Source: Bacteroidales bacterium (GTDB lineage: Bacteria > Bacteroidota > Bacteroidia > Bacteroidales > Bacteroidaceae). Taken from it: a stretch of DNA of 21,129 nt. A program made the position numbers and the translations under genes. The notes beneath the pieces are model-generated. The model saw only the letters and a program-made list of their open reading frames with translations. It had not been told where the DNA came from and searched no databases. Position 1 is the first letter of the stretch. The number at the start of each line of letters is the position of its first letter. Of the stretch, positions 1-8,686 are shown one piece after another. Location of the stretch: NCBI GenBank assembly GCA_004558535.1, contig SFCP01000051.1, forward strand, positions 1 through 21,129, read 5' to 3'.

Positions 1-2177
1 CAAACACGGGTGAAGAGGTGATAACGCGTGTTTCCGCCGTAAATGTTGTGGTTGCGGTTGGTATAGATCTGCATGTCAAACTGCTTGTCGGCCTGCACCA
101 ATGCCTCGCTCATCTCGGTGGCGTTGCGGAAGTGCACGTTGTCGTCGGCCGTGCCGTGGATGAGCAGCAGGTCTCCGTGCAACGCAGCGGCCCGCCCTAT
201 GGGACAGCGGCCGTAGCCGGTGGGATTTTCCTGCGGCGTACGCATGTAGCGCTCCGTATATACGGTGTCGTAGTATTTCCAGTTGCTTGGGGCGGCAATG
301 GCCACGCCGGCGCGGAAGACGTTGCGGCCCTCGGCCATCGACATGAGGGTGTTGAAGCCGCCGAAGCTCCATCCCCAGATGCCTATGCGGTCCTTGTCGA
401 CATAGGGGAGCGTGCCCAAATACAACGCAGTCTCCACCTGGTCCTTGCTTTCCAAGTCTCCTAAATTCAGATACGTACATTTCTCGAAATCAGCACCGCG
501 TCCGCCCGTGCCACGACCATCCACGCAGACGTAGATGTAGCCCCGGTCGGCCATATAGCTCTCGAAAATGCCGCCGCCGTAGAATCCCATGTTCCAAGCG
601 TCGGTTACCTCCTGCGAACCGGGCCCGCTGTACTGATACATAATGACCGGGTAACGGCGGGAGGGGTCGAAATCGCGCGGCTTGACCATCCAACCATTCA
701 GCTGTACGCCCTCGCCGGTCGTGAAGGTGAAGAATTCCTTTTTACCCAGGAGTCCGTCGGTCTTTTCCAGCAGCGAGGCGTTGTCGACCAACGTGGTGAG
801 CTGACGCCCCGTGTTGTCGCAAAGCGTCGTGACGGGCGGCTGCTGCGCGGAGGAGTAGACGTTCATGAAATACTTCATCGTAGGGCTGAACGTGGCCGAG
901 TTGGTGCCCGTCTGCGAGGAGAGCTTTTTCACCTTCCCCTTGCTGTCGGCCACATAAACCTCCTGTCGCAGCGGACTTTCAGCCCGCGCGGCGTAATAGA
1001 AACGACCTGCGCCCGGCTCGCAGCCATAAAAATGCGTCACCTCGAAGTTTCCGCTCGTCACCTGACGCTCCAGCTGGCCGGAAAGGGTGTACCAATACAA
1101 ATGCTGGTAACCGCTGCGCTCGGACAACAGGGAGAAATGGCCGTCGTAGAACTTCATGTCGGTGTAGGCAGCCTCGCGGATGTAGCGGTCGTTCGTCTCG
1201 CGCAAGACAAGCTGGGCCTCGGTCGAACGGGGATGGACCATGTAGACGTCCATGCGGTTCTGGTGGCGGTTCAGGGTGATGACCGCCAACTTGTCCGGCT
1301 GGTCGGTAAACTGGATGCGGGGCACGTAGCCATCGCTGTCCACAGGAACTTTCAGCGTGCGCGTCACGCGATTCTTGATATCAAAGGAATGCACGCTTAC
1401 CTTTGAGTTGGGCGTACCTGCGACGGGGTACTTGTAAGCGTACTCGCCGGGGTAGAGATCGTTCTGCGTCTCAGCAGGTGCCAACCCCTTGAACATTTGC
1501 ATGTGGTAAATATCCACTCCGCTCTCGTCGTAACGTACCCACGCCAACATCTGACTGTCGGACGAGAAACTATAGGAGCAGTTGGTCGAAAACTCCTCCT
1601 CGTTGACCCAATCGGGGATGCCGTTGATAATGGCATTGAACTGGCCGTCCTTGGTGACCTGACTCTCAGCATTGCCATAGAGCAATTTCACCAGGAAGAG
1701 GTTGCCCTCGCGCACGAAAGCCACCAAGTTGCCATCCGGCGAGAACTGCGGCACCTGTTGCGGTCCGCCGTCGGACAGGGGTACGAAGGTCTTGTTGTCG
1801 ACGTCGTAGAGGTAGTACACGGCGGTGAAGGAGCGGCGATAAATCGGCTTGGTGGCGGTCTGCAACAGGATGCGCTTCTCGTCCGGCGAGAGGATATAGC
1901 CGTCTATGCCCGAGAGCTTGACCGGCCCTTTGGCCGTAGCCACGTCGAACAAGGTGGAAGTTTCTTTTCCCGTGCGGAAGGATGACACCACAATGCGACA
2001 CCGGTCGTCGGACAGGCGGGTGTAGTGCTCTCCGTCGTTCATGGGTTTCACACCATAGACATACTGCGGCGAATATACGCCGCCCGTGATGTCCTTCAAG
2101 GTAAGCTGGCCGGACTGTGCCACCGCAAAGGGGGCACCACAAAGCAGGCCGACCAGCCAGACAAGGATTCTTTTCAT
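1..2177 (-). CDS. Dipeptidyl peptidase IV, S9 family (C-terminus cut by window edge)
   Basis: This is a secreted serine peptidase that removes X-Pro or X-Ala dipeptides from peptide N-termini. The ATG at 2177 opens a signal peptide (MKRILVWLVGLLCGAPFAVA), so the enzyme acts outside the cytoplasm. The first ~480 residues would form the beta-propeller. They contain DWVNEEEF at residues 189-196, the double-Glu motif that marks DPP IV-type activity by gripping the substrate amino terminus. The alpha/beta-hydrolase part has GWSFGG with nucleophile Ser604, GTADDNVHF with the acid at Asp678/679, and NRNHNIYGG with His710. All three catalytic residues are therefore present. About 725 codons are visible and family members are usually about 720-740 residues, so only the last few residues should be missing at the left edge. 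It lies 36 bp downstream of a small lipoprotein gene on the same strand and is probably co-transcribed with it. The family assignment is firm; substrate range is not readable here. Confidence 0.93.
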   Translation of the reverse strand, partial: MKRILVWLVGLLCGAPFAVAQSGQLTLKDITGGVYSPQYVYGVKPMNDGEHYTRLSDDRCRIVVSSFRTGKETSTLFDVATAKGPVKLSGIDGYILSPDEKRILLQTATKPIYRRSFTAVYYLYDVDNKTFVPLSDGGPQQVPQFSPDGNLVAFVREGNLFLVKLLYGNAESQVTKDGQFNAIINGIPDWVNEEEFSTNCSYSFSSDSQMLAWVRYDESGVDIYHMQMFKGLAPAETQNDLYPGEYAYKYPVAGTPNSKVSVHSFDIKNRVTRTLKVPVDSDGYVPRIQFTDQPDKLAVITLNRHQNRMDVYMVHPRSTEAQLVLRETNDRYIREAAYTDMKFYDGHFSLLSERSGYQHLYWYTLSGQLERQVTSGNFEVTHFYGCEPGAGRFYYAARAESPLRQEVYVADSKGKVKKLSSQTGTNSATFSPTMKYFMNVYSSAQQPPVTTLCDNTGRQLTTLVDNASLLEKTDGLLGKKEFFTFTTGEGVQLNGWMVKPRDFDPSRRYPVIMYQYSGPGSQEVTDAWNMGFYGGGIFESYMADRGYIYVCVDGRGTGGRGADFEKCTYLNLGDLESKDQVETALYLGTLPYVDKDRIGIWGWSFGGFNTLMSMAEGRNVFRAGVAIAAPSNWKYYDTVYTERYMRTPQENPTGYGRCPIGRAAALHGDLLLIHGTADDNVHFRNATEMSEALVQADKQFDMQIYTNRNHNIYGGNTRYHLFTRV

Positions 2178-2213
2178 ATGGATAAAGGTTCGTTTTTAGC
2201 TATGAGAGAAGCG

Positions 2214-2789
2214 TCAGTTTATGACCGGCTCTTCGATGGAATTGTCCTCGGTTGTGAAGTCCTGCTCTATGGTCACGGCGTCACTGCCGGGCGTCAGGTA
2301 GACACGAAACGTGGGACCCTCGCCACACCAGCCCACCACGGCCCAAAAGCACAGGCGGCCGGCCGTACTGGCCTCGCGGTTGCAATTCATGCCCAGCAGC
2401 AAGCCGCTGTTGAAGTCGCCGCGCGTACTTTCCGAAACGTACTTTTCAAAATCCTCCTTGGTAAACTCGCGGTGGATGACCTGCTCGCCGTCGCGCGTGA
2501 CGGTCAAGGTGACGCGGTTCTGGTAATACTCCTGCTTCAAGTTGTCCACCAGAAGCGGCAGGTTGGCGTCCGGTGCACAGCGGATGTGATAGGCGTACAT
2601 CTTTCCGCCCAAACGGATGGTGTCGGAAAGCTCTTCGCCCTCGACATACGTTTCCGGTTCGTTTTTCTCGGCTTCCGGCTGCGCCTGTTCGGTGGAGTCG
2701 CCCCCTCTGTCGGCTTTGTCGGCACTGCCGCAGGCGGACAACAGGGCCACGGTCAGGCAGGCGGTGAAAAGATAGGACTTGTAGGACAT
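2214..2789 (-). CDS. Small lipoprotein, resembles DUF4738
   Basis: This 191-residue protein starts with a type II signal peptide (MSYKSYLFTACLTVALLSAC), with the lipidated cysteine at residue 20. An acidic, low-complexity linker of about 30 residues follows, then one compact domain. Phrases such as LTVTRDGEQVIHREFTKEDF and GLLLGMNCN resemble, from memory, the Bacteroidetes family DUF4738, whose function is unknown. There is no recognisable catalytic motif. It is the first gene of a minus-strand pair with the DPP IV gene (36-bp gap), so a supporting envelope role is possible, but that is inference from position only. The gene ends with TGA at 2214-2216. Confidence 0.8.
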   Translation of the reverse strand: MSYKSYLFTACLTVALLSACGSADKADRGGDSTEQAQPEAEKNEPETYVEGEELSDTIRLGGKMYAYHIRCAPDANLPLLVDNLKQEYYQNRVTLTVTRDGEQVIHREFTKEDFEKYVSESTRGDFNSGLLLGMNCNREASTAGRLCFWAVVGWCGEGPTFRVYLTPGSDAVTIEQDFTTEDNSIEEPVIN

Positions 2790-2863
2790 GATGAAACTGT
2801 TTTTGCAGGGAAACAGCCCGGCGGAGAGGTGCCTCGGGCAGACGGCTTCCCATTATCAAAGCA

Positions 2864-2895
2864 CAAAATAACGAAAAGCCACGCACTCGGGCAAG
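2864..2895 (-). promoter_or_regulatory. Weak candidate promoter for the lipoprotein-DPP IV pair
   Basis: Read on the minus strand, TTATTTTG (plus 2864-2871) differs from the Bacteroidetes -7 box TAnnTTTG at one defined position. CTTG (plus 2892-2895) stands 20 nt upstream, one base off the -33 TTTG. Transcription would start near 2857, leaving a leader of about 68 nt before the ATG at 2789. Both boxes are imperfect, so this is only a suggestion. Confidence 0.3.
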
Positions 2896-2937
2896 AAAAA
2901 AGGAAGGAAATAGCCCAACGGGGCGGGATTTTTTCCG

Positions 2938-2945
2938 TAATTTTG
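2938..2945 (+). promoter_or_regulatory. Candidate -7 promoter box for the clostripain-like gene
   Basis: TAATTTTG fits the Bacteroidetes -7 consensus TAnnTTTG exactly. It would place the transcription start near 2952, about 80 nt before the first ATG of the clostripain-like gene. No TTTG is found at the usual -33 distance, so the site is plausible but incomplete. It shares the 243-bp divergent intergenic region (2790-3032) with the minus-strand lipoprotein gene. Confidence 0.45.
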
Positions 2946-3032
2946 CCGCCACAAGGGATTTTCCGCACCATACAGGGACATTTCCCACCCTGCCATGACA
3001 GCGCGCGAAAAGCCGCCAAGTACCACCCAACC

Positions 3033-4373
3033 ATGCTCCAGCGTCACCCGATTACCCACTTCCTGAAAATGACAGTCGGCCGGTTTCTCCTGCCGGCCCT
3101 GCTGATTATGCTTGGCGCTTGTGACGACGACTCAACCATCGTACCCGGACCACGCCAGCCCGCCCGGCGCACCGTCCTCATCTATATGTGTGCGCAGAAC
3201 TCCTTAGGATGGGCACACTACACCAAGAGCGACTCCGTGGAAATCATGGCCGGACGCAACGCCATCGCCGAGAACGACCGCCTGCTCATCTTCATCGACG
3301 ACGGCGAAGCCCCGCGGCTGATGAAGGTCGGCAGCACGACCGACCAACCCGTCGTGGTGCGACGCTGGGAAAGCGACATCAACTCCGCCAGCCCCGAGAC
3401 GCTGCGCGAAGTGGTCAGCTGGGTGCAGAAATACTATCCTGCCGAGGAATACGGACTGGTCATGTGGTCACACGCCGACGGATGGTTACCCGCCACAGGC
3501 ACAGAGCAGCCACTGACGGACAAAGGAACGTACTCCTTCGGCATCGACGTAGGACCGGGCGGCAACATGGGCAACGACCGCGACGCCAACGGCGGGACGG
3601 GCACGCAGATGAACATCACCGACATGGCGACAGCACTCAGCGAAAGCGGCGTCCACATGAAATACATCCTCTTTGACGCCTGCATGATGCAGAACGTCGA
3701 AAGCGACTACGCCCTGCGCCACGTCACGGACTACATCGTGGCCGCCCCCATGGCTATCAGTGCCTACGGAGCCGACTATACCGGACTGCTGCGGCAGGGG
3801 CTGTTCAGCGAACGGGTAGAGGACATCGTCTACACCTACTATGCCGACGTCGTAGATCCCGCCCATTCCAATAAATATGGAGGCTACGGCGTCGTCATCT
3901 CCTGTGTGCGCACCGCGGGACTGGAGGAACTGGCCCGCACCGTGGCCGAAATGCTGCCGCGCTCGGCACTGGCCGGACCCAACCCGACACCGATGGACAC
4001 CGTGCAGCACTACCATCCCTACACCTCCAGCTATTATTACCGCCCTCACCAATATGATCTGCGCTGCACCCTGCGCCAATGGCTCTCGGACGAGGATATG
4101 GCCCGCTTCGACGCCGTCCTGTCCAACGTAGTCACAGCCAAGGCTGCCAGTCCGCGCTTCTGGGTGGGACCACAAAGCTGGAGCTTCTACCAGATGGACC
4201 TGCAAAACTACTGCGGCGTGGCTGCATTCGTGCCGCAAGCCACTTACACAAATCATGCAGCCGCCTGCCCCTTCGGAGACCTGAACGAAGCATTCCGCCA
4301 GACGGAGTGGTACGCTGCCACAGGCTGGGCAAACTTCGAGAAGGCCGCCCTAAGCATGCCTACCATCGATTAG
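3033..4373 (+). CDS. Clostripain-family (C11) cysteine peptidase, lipoprotein
   Basis: The protein is 446 residues from the ATG at 3033. A second in-frame ATG at 3069 gives 434 residues and a more usual short lipoprotein signal (MTVGRFLLPALLIMLGAC), so the true start may be 3069. The lipobox cysteine predicts an outer-membrane-anchored enzyme. The clostripain fold is shown by RTVLIYMCAQNS near the start of the mature part, the catalytic His in MWSHADGW (His147 from 3033) and the catalytic Cys in ILFDACMMQ (Cys217). C11 peptidases usually cleave after basic residues, often after self-processing; that specificity is family knowledge and is not visible here. The reading frame stays open upstream to about 2025, but that part lies antisense to two other genes and before the candidate promoter, so I excluded it. 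An FtsB-like gene follows after 75 bp. Confidence 0.9.
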   Translation: MLQRHPITHFLKMTVGRFLLPALLIMLGACDDDSTIVPGPRQPARRTVLIYMCAQNSLGWAHYTKSDSVEIMAGRNAIAENDRLLIFIDDGEAPRLMKVGSTTDQPVVVRRWESDINSASPETLREVVSWVQKYYPAEEYGLVMWSHADGWLPATGTEQPLTDKGTYSFGIDVGPGGNMGNDRDANGGTGTQMNITDMATALSESGVHMKYILFDACMMQNVESDYALRHVTDYIVAAPMAISAYGADYTGLLRQGLFSERVEDIVYTYYADVVDPAHSNKYGGYGVVISCVRTAGLEELARTVAEMLPRSALAGPNPTPMDTVQHYHPYTSSYYYRPHQYDLRCTLRQWLSDEDMARFDAVLSNVVTAKAASPRFWVGPQSWSFYQMDLQNYCGVAAFVPQATYTNHAAACPFGDLNEAFRQTEWYAATGWANFEKAALSMPTID

Positions 4374-4448
4374 CGCAAAACTACAGCCGACTTGCGCGGC
4401 AACAACTGCTCCATACATTTCACCAAGAACCACCCATTATCCTGCAAC

Positions 4449-4793
4449 ATGGCATTTTTCAAATCTCACAAAGGACCTACGACCAACGAACCCGCCAAAC
4501 CGGGATTTTTTGCACGCCTGCTGCACAAGGTTTGGCAACATAAATTTCTCTGGACCTCCATCCTTTTTGTGGTGGTCACAGGTTTTTTGGACTCGAACAG
4601 CTATTGGAACCGCCGCGCCCTGAGTCAGGTCAACGACTCCCTGCGCAATGAAATCCTGATCCTGGAGGAAAAATGCCACCGCGACAGTACGCGCCTCAAA
4701 CAGCTGAAGCGCGACCCCGATGCCGTCATTCACGTGGCCCGCGAAGTCTATTTCATGAAACGGGAGAACGAAGATGTCTACATTGCCAACTGA
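4449..4793 (+). CDS. FtsB/DivIC-like septum formation initiator
   Basis: This 114-residue bitopic membrane protein has a basic, Pro-rich N-terminal tail (1-32), one membrane span (about 33-47, FLWTSILFVVVTGFL) and a coiled-coil stretch (about 50-82, ending in LEEKCHRDSTRLKQL). The C-terminus reads RDPDAVIHVAREVYFMKRENEDVY, cited here only as the family signature region (an ARExYxMxxxxE-type ending typical of FtsB/DivIC). Such proteins bridge the divisome between FtsQ/DivIB and FtsL at the division septum. I chose the ATG at 4449; a TTG further upstream would add 19 residues with no family support. It is followed by a small membrane protein gene after 42 bp, and the two probably share a transcript. 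Confidence 0.85.
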   Translation: MAFFKSHKGPTTNEPAKPGFFARLLHKVWQHKFLWTSILFVVVTGFLDSNSYWNRRALSQVNDSLRNEILILEEKCHRDSTRLKQLKRDPDAVIHVAREVYFMKRENEDVYIAN

Positions 4794-4835
4794 CACAACG
4801 CACGAACCACCCCTTTCCCCCTACCCCACACGATT

Positions 4836-5204
4836 ATGCTCAAAAACTACCTCTTCATACTGGGCGGCATCAGCATGCTGATAGGTGCCATCATGCCGTT
4901 GTTTATATCTCTGCAGCCCTACGCTCCCACGGTGTTCACCCTGGGCGCCATCCTCTTTGCCACGATGCAGATTCAGTCCCGCTACGAGGGACACGACCCC
5001 GTCATACGCCGACTGCGCCGGCAGCAAGTGCTGGGTGCATTGGTCCTGGTGGCCACCGGCGGCATGATGTGGATGAGCAAACTGCAGATAGAGCCTTGCG
5101 AGGGCGACGAATGGAAGCTGGGACTGGCCATCGGTGCCGTCTTTGAAGTCTATACGGCCTTCCGCCTGCCTGCCCTGCTCGAAAAGGAACAGGGGAAGCA
5201 ATAA
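4836..5204 (+). CDS. Small four-helix membrane protein of unknown function
   Basis: The 122-residue product has four hydrophobic segments: about 4-26, 31-46, 64-81 and 93-110. The polar loop between the second and third contains YEGHDPVIRRLRRQQ, which is strongly basic and therefore probably cytoplasmic. I do not recognise a catalytic motif. Similar short membrane proteins are common as conserved hypotheticals in Bacteroidales. It sits 42 bp after the FtsB-like gene and before a candidate terminator, so it appears to end that transcription unit. Whether it has anything to do with cell division is unknown. Confidence 0.75.
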   Translation: MLKNYLFILGGISMLIGAIMPLFISLQPYAPTVFTLGAILFATMQIQSRYEGHDPVIRRLRRQQVLGALVLVATGGMMWMSKLQIEPCEGDEWKLGLAIGAVFEVYTAFRLPALLEKEQGKQ

Positions 5205-5223
5205 TACCAAGCCCCCACACCGA

Positions 5224-5270
5224 CGCCCGGCCCTTGCACTTTCCCTCAAAGGCCGGGACGTTCTATTTTT
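5224..5270 (+). terminator. Candidate Rho-independent terminator
   Basis: CCCGGCC at 5226-5232 pairs perfectly with GGCCGGG at 5251-5257. The 18-nt loop is rather long, and a T-rich run (TTCTATTTTT, 5261-5270) follows. It begins 20 bp after the stop of the small membrane protein gene and would end the clostripain-FtsB-membrane protein unit. Confidence 0.55.
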
Positions 5271-5390
5271 CAGGAGGGTCGATGTCTAAAAAAATAATAA
5301 TATGCGGCGCTAAGAAGCCCGCAAAATCAAAAGAATGTTGCTTTTCAATCTTAATAACATATCCACTCGCAACGTACCGGCCGAAGATTG

Positions 5391-5398
5391 TACCTTTG
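5391..5398 (+). promoter_or_regulatory. -7 promoter box of the DUF4369 lipoprotein gene
   Basis: TACCTTTG matches TAnnTTTG exactly, in the common Bacteroidetes context TTGTACCTTTGC. Transcription should begin around 5403-5406. That makes the ATG at 5403 unusable or leaderless and supports the ATG at 5421 as the real start. No clear -33 TTTG is present. Confidence 0.6.
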
Positions 5399-5420
5399 CC
5401 GCATGAAAAATCACGGCAAA

Positions 5421-6122
5421 ATGAGAAAGACTGTTTTCCTACTGTCCTGCGTATTGCTGCTGCTTTCGTGCAGCGAACAATACAACATTGCCGGCAACTC
5501 AACCATTGGAAATTTTGACGGACAAACGGTTTATCTGAAAGTCAACTGCGACGGGACGGAACTCGCCTGCTTGGATTCCTGTCAGATGGTGCACGGACGT
5601 TTCAACTTCATGGGAGACGTCGACACCGTCATGGTAGCCATGATGTACATGGGCAACGAGCGCTTGATCCCCGTCGTGCTGGAAACGGGCGACCTGACCG
5701 TCGAGATGGACCACTGCGGCCCGAAAGTGGGCGGTACCCCCTACAACGACAAGCTCAACACCTTCTTCCGCAAGCGCGACCGCATCGAAAATGAACAATG
5801 GGAGCTGGACCGCGAATGCCTGCGCATGATGCGCGAAGGCAAAAGCCGGGAAGACATCAACAGCTACTACCAACCGCGAGCCGAGCGGCTGATACGAAAA
5901 ATGGAAAAGCTGGAGACGGATTTTATCAGGGACAACTACGACAACGCTCTGGGCCCCGGTTGCTTCCTGTGGCTCTTCGGCAGCTACCCCATCCCCATCA
6001 TGACCGACCAAATCCGCAACATTATCGCGGGAGCGCCGCCCTGTTTCCTCAACAACCCCTACGTGAACAACTACGTGCGCCGCGCGCGCCGCCGGGAGCA
6101 CGATGGTCCGCCAAGGAGATAA
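5421..6122 (+). CDS. DUF4369 domain lipoprotein
   Basis: The product is 233 residues from the ATG at 5421 and starts MRKTVFLLSCVLLLLSC, a typical lipoprotein signal with the lipidated Cys at residue 17. The next ~100 residues (NFDGQTVYLKVNCDG... to VLETGDLTVEMD) look like DUF4369. That domain often precedes a thioredoxin-like domain in Bacteroidetes TlpA-type proteins. No thioredoxin domain or CxxC follows here. Instead there is a charged helical stretch (RDRIENEQWELDRECLRMM) and a C-terminal part rich in Pro and aromatic residues, ending in a very basic tail. It is therefore a stand-alone DUF4369 protein of unknown role in the envelope. The alternative ATG at 5403 would add six residues but lies at the predicted transcription start. 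Confidence 0.8.
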   Translation: MRKTVFLLSCVLLLLSCSEQYNIAGNSTIGNFDGQTVYLKVNCDGTELACLDSCQMVHGRFNFMGDVDTVMVAMMYMGNERLIPVVLETGDLTVEMDHCGPKVGGTPYNDKLNTFFRKRDRIENEQWELDRECLRMMREGKSREDINSYYQPRAERLIRKMEKLETDFIRDNYDNALGPGCFLWLFGSYPIPIMTDQIRNIIAGAPPCFLNNPYVNNYVRRARRREHDGPPRR

Positions 6123-6243
6123 GCTGCTACCACGCGAAAGCCACCACCACGAAACGCATGACGAACAGGAAGCCCGCACTGCCGGACGGAAAAACGCCAT
6201 ACAAGACATCGCAAAAAGACATAGCCCCGACGTCCATATCATA

Positions 6244-6280
6244 GAGGAAGTACTGCCCGCAGACTTCCTCTTTTCTTTTT
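6244..6280 (+). terminator. Rho-independent terminator of the DUF4369 gene
   Basis: GAGGAAGT (6244-6251) and ACTTCCTC (6263-6270) form a perfect 8-bp stem with an 11-nt loop. It is followed directly by TTTTCTTTTT (6271-6280). It lies 122 bp after the lipoprotein stop codon and before the GH84 promoter, so it separates the two units. The stretch 6123-6243 before it holds no gene I can support. Confidence 0.8.
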
Positions 6281-6351
6281 CCCGAGGAGCCCGCACCACG
6301 GCCGAACTTCGATTTTTCAGGCAGTAGGCGGCACATATCCCGGATTTTGTA

Positions 6352-6359
6352 TACTTTTG
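6352..6359 (+). promoter_or_regulatory. -7 promoter box of the GH84 gene
   Basis: TACTTTTG fits TAnnTTTG, inside the longer match TATACTTTTG (6350-6359). The predicted transcription start is near 6366, 47 nt before the chosen ATG at 6413. It lies about 70 bp after the preceding terminator. No -33 TTTG is visible at the expected distance. Confidence 0.6.
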
Positions 6360-6412
6360 CAATAATTAGTCGGCAGGTAGTGCCGCACATGAAGAACACA
6401 CAATATTATTAT

Positions 6413-8632
6413 ATGAAGAAAATTATCCTGTCGGCAGCAGTTATGCTGCTCGGAGCAAGCCCATCGATGCGGGCGCAACTTAGTCTGGTAAATCCGGTTC
6501 CGCAGGAAGTGACGCGGACGGGCGAGGGCGCAGTGACAACTGCTCCCCGGGCCTGGAAAATCGTAAGCGACGCAGGGCTACATGCCGATGTGCTCCGCCT
6601 ACTCGGCACTGCGCCGGTCGCATCCGAGAGCAAGGCGCCCTTCACGCTGACCTTGGGCGTAAAGGGAGACAAGTGCGTAAAAAAATATGCGAAGTACGTG
6701 CCCGCAAAGGCTGAGAGCTATTACCTGCATATCACGGAGAGGGGCATCGTCCTTGCCGCCGCCGACGAGCAAGGCTTGTTCTTTGGCGCGCAGACCCTCC
6801 TCGGCATGATGGCACAGGGGAAAATAGAGCTATGTACGGTCAAGGACTATCCCGACGTGCCCTACCGCGGCGTTGTCGAGGGTTTCTACGGCACTCCCTG
6901 GAGCCACGAAGCGCGGCTTAGCCAGATAGCCTTCTACGGACGCAACAAAATGAACGTCTACATCTACGGACCGAAGGACGATCCCTGGCATCGTGACAAA
7001 TGGCGCGAACCTTACCCCGAGGCCGAAGCCCGCCGCATCAGCGAACTGGCCGACGTGGCCCGCCGCAACGGCGTCAACTTCTACTGGGCCATACATCCGG
7101 GCGTCGACATCAAGTGGACGGACGAGGATCGCGACAAACTGGTGGCCAAACTCGAACGTATGTACGACCTCGGCGTACGTGCCTTTGCCGTCTTCTTTGA
7201 TGATATTTGGGGCGAGGGCACTCGCGCAGACAAACAGGCCGAATTGCTCAACTACGTCGACGATAATTTCATCCGCCGCAAGCCTGATGTATCGCCACTC
7301 GTCATGTGTCCCACGGAATACAACCGCGCGTGGGCCAACGACGAAAAGGGCTATTTGCGGACGCTCGGCACGAAGATGAACCAAGGCATCGAAATCATGT
7401 GGACAGGCAATTCGGTGGTCCACTGTATCGATCGCGAAAGCCAGGAATGGATCAACGAGCGCATTGCCCGCAAATCCTACATCTGGTGGAACTTCCCGGT
7501 GTCCGACTTCGTACGCGACCACATTCTCCTCGGACCTGCCTATGGCAACGACCTCGATATAGCCGAGACCATGGCCGGATTTGTCAGCAATCCCATGGAG
7601 CACGCCGAAGCTTCCAAGATTTCGCTCTACGGCATCGCCGACTACACGTGGAATATGCGTGCCTACGATTACCAGCGCGACTGGGAGCGCGGCCTGCGTG
7701 CCCTCCTGCCCGACAACTATGAGGCTTTGCGAACTTTTGCTCTTTACAACAAGGACTTAGGTCCCAACGGGCACGGTTTCCGGCGTGAAGAGGGCGACGA
7801 ACTTCTGACCATCGCGCAAGGAGCCTTGAACGGCAACAGCACAGCCCGCCGCGAGCTCGACGAAAAGTGCGAGGAGCTGGCCATAGCCGTTGACCTGTTG
7901 CTCAATGATGAGAGCAATCCAGAACTGGTGCGCGAATTGCGTCCCTGGTTGTTGCAAGCCAAAAACTTAGCTGCCTACGGCCACGCCGTGGTGGCGCTCA
8001 GCGAGTCCGTAAGCAAGACTCCGCGCGCCGGCCACCTGTGCAATTTCCAAAACTACTACCGCCAAGCGCGCTCCCTGCAGAAACAAATGTATGACCTGGA
8101 GAACAGCGACGTGCGCCACGCCCTGCAACCGGGCATCAAGGTGGGCACCAAAGTGATGCTTCCCACGCTCAATGCCCTCTTCACCGCAGCTGTCGAAGAT
8201 TACAACAGCAACAACGGCACCCAGCTCGACGCCGTGGCCGAATACAACCCCTTCCGCCTGAGCAGCAACGTCACGCAATTGGCCCTGCTGCCCGTCAGCG
8301 TGAAAGGCAACGACGTCAGCGTGGCCCCGGCACTGGAAGTCATCAACTGGCAGGCCGGCGGAGAGATGATTATCGAGGGAGACCGGCCCATTACCTTTGC
8401 CGGAATGGACTTCAACCTGGGCGTGCCGGGCATCGCCGACTGCTTCACGCTCGAGCTCATGGTGGGCGGCCAATGGACCAAGGTCAGCCTGCTGCACTAC
8501 AGCGCTGAGGATCCCGTCATACATACGGGCAACGAACTGGGAGGCATGACGGCGACCAAACTGCGACTGACCAACACTTCGGGCAAGGAGCAGAAAGTCT
8601 ACTTCAAGCGCTTCAATTTTGTCAAGCAATAG
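6413..8632 (+). CDS. GH84 beta-N-acetylglucosaminidase (O-GlcNAcase-like), secreted
   Basis: This 739-residue enzyme should release terminal beta-linked GlcNAc from glycoproteins or glycans. The ATG at 6413 gives a clean signal peptide (MKKIILSAAVMLLGASPSMRAQ); the ATG at 6389 adds eight residues and is less likely. Domains in order are an N-terminal alpha/beta domain (about 22-145), a TIM barrel (about 150-450), a helical region (about 455-590) and a C-terminal beta-rich domain. Family hallmarks are VVEGFYGTPWSH at the barrel start and FFDDIWGEG with Asp263-Asp264. These match the catalytic aspartate pair that works by substrate-assisted catalysis in GH84 (Asp242-Asp243 in the Bacteroides thetaiotaomicron enzyme). 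Its length is close to that enzyme (737 residues). It has its own promoter and stands alone; no SusC/SusD genes are in view. Natural substrates could be mucin or other host glycans, which is inference. Confidence 0.93.
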   Translation: MKKIILSAAVMLLGASPSMRAQLSLVNPVPQEVTRTGEGAVTTAPRAWKIVSDAGLHADVLRLLGTAPVASESKAPFTLTLGVKGDKCVKKYAKYVPAKAESYYLHITERGIVLAAADEQGLFFGAQTLLGMMAQGKIELCTVKDYPDVPYRGVVEGFYGTPWSHEARLSQIAFYGRNKMNVYIYGPKDDPWHRDKWREPYPEAEARRISELADVARRNGVNFYWAIHPGVDIKWTDEDRDKLVAKLERMYDLGVRAFAVFFDDIWGEGTRADKQAELLNYVDDNFIRRKPDVSPLVMCPTEYNRAWANDEKGYLRTLGTKMNQGIEIMWTGNSVVHCIDRESQEWINERIARKSYIWWNFPVSDFVRDHILLGPAYGNDLDIAETMAGFVSNPMEHAEASKISLYGIADYTWNMRAYDYQRDWERGLRALLPDNYEALRTFALYNKDLGPNGHGFRREEGDELLTIAQGALNGNSTARRELDEKCEELAIAVDLLLNDESNPELVRELRPWLLQAKNLAAYGHAVVALSESVSKTPRAGHLCNFQNYYRQARSLQKQMYDLENSDVRHALQPGIKVGTKVMLPTLNALFTAAVEDYNSNNGTQLDAVAEYNPFRLSSNVTQLALLPVSVKGNDVSVAPALEVINWQAGGEMIIEGDRPITFAGMDFNLGVPGIADCFTLELMVGGQWTKVSLLHYSAEDPVIHTGNELGGMTATKLRLTNTSGKEQKVYFKRFNFVKQ

Positions 8633-8686
8633 GACGAAGCGGTCCTCAAGTGCTTCGCGAAATCACCTGCAGCCGCATTCCTCTAC

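Noticed and set aside
2025..3032. Upstream extension of the clostripain frame by about 336 codons
   Set aside because: The extension is antisense to the DPP IV start and the lipoprotein gene and lies before the candidate promoter; the lipoprotein signal begins at 3033 or 3069.
6103..6327. 74-codon open frame after the DUF4369 gene
   Set aside because: It overlaps the end of that gene and contains a strong intrinsic terminator in its middle; no domain is seen. A 28-codon frame at 6158-6244 ends in the same terminator and is equally unsupported.
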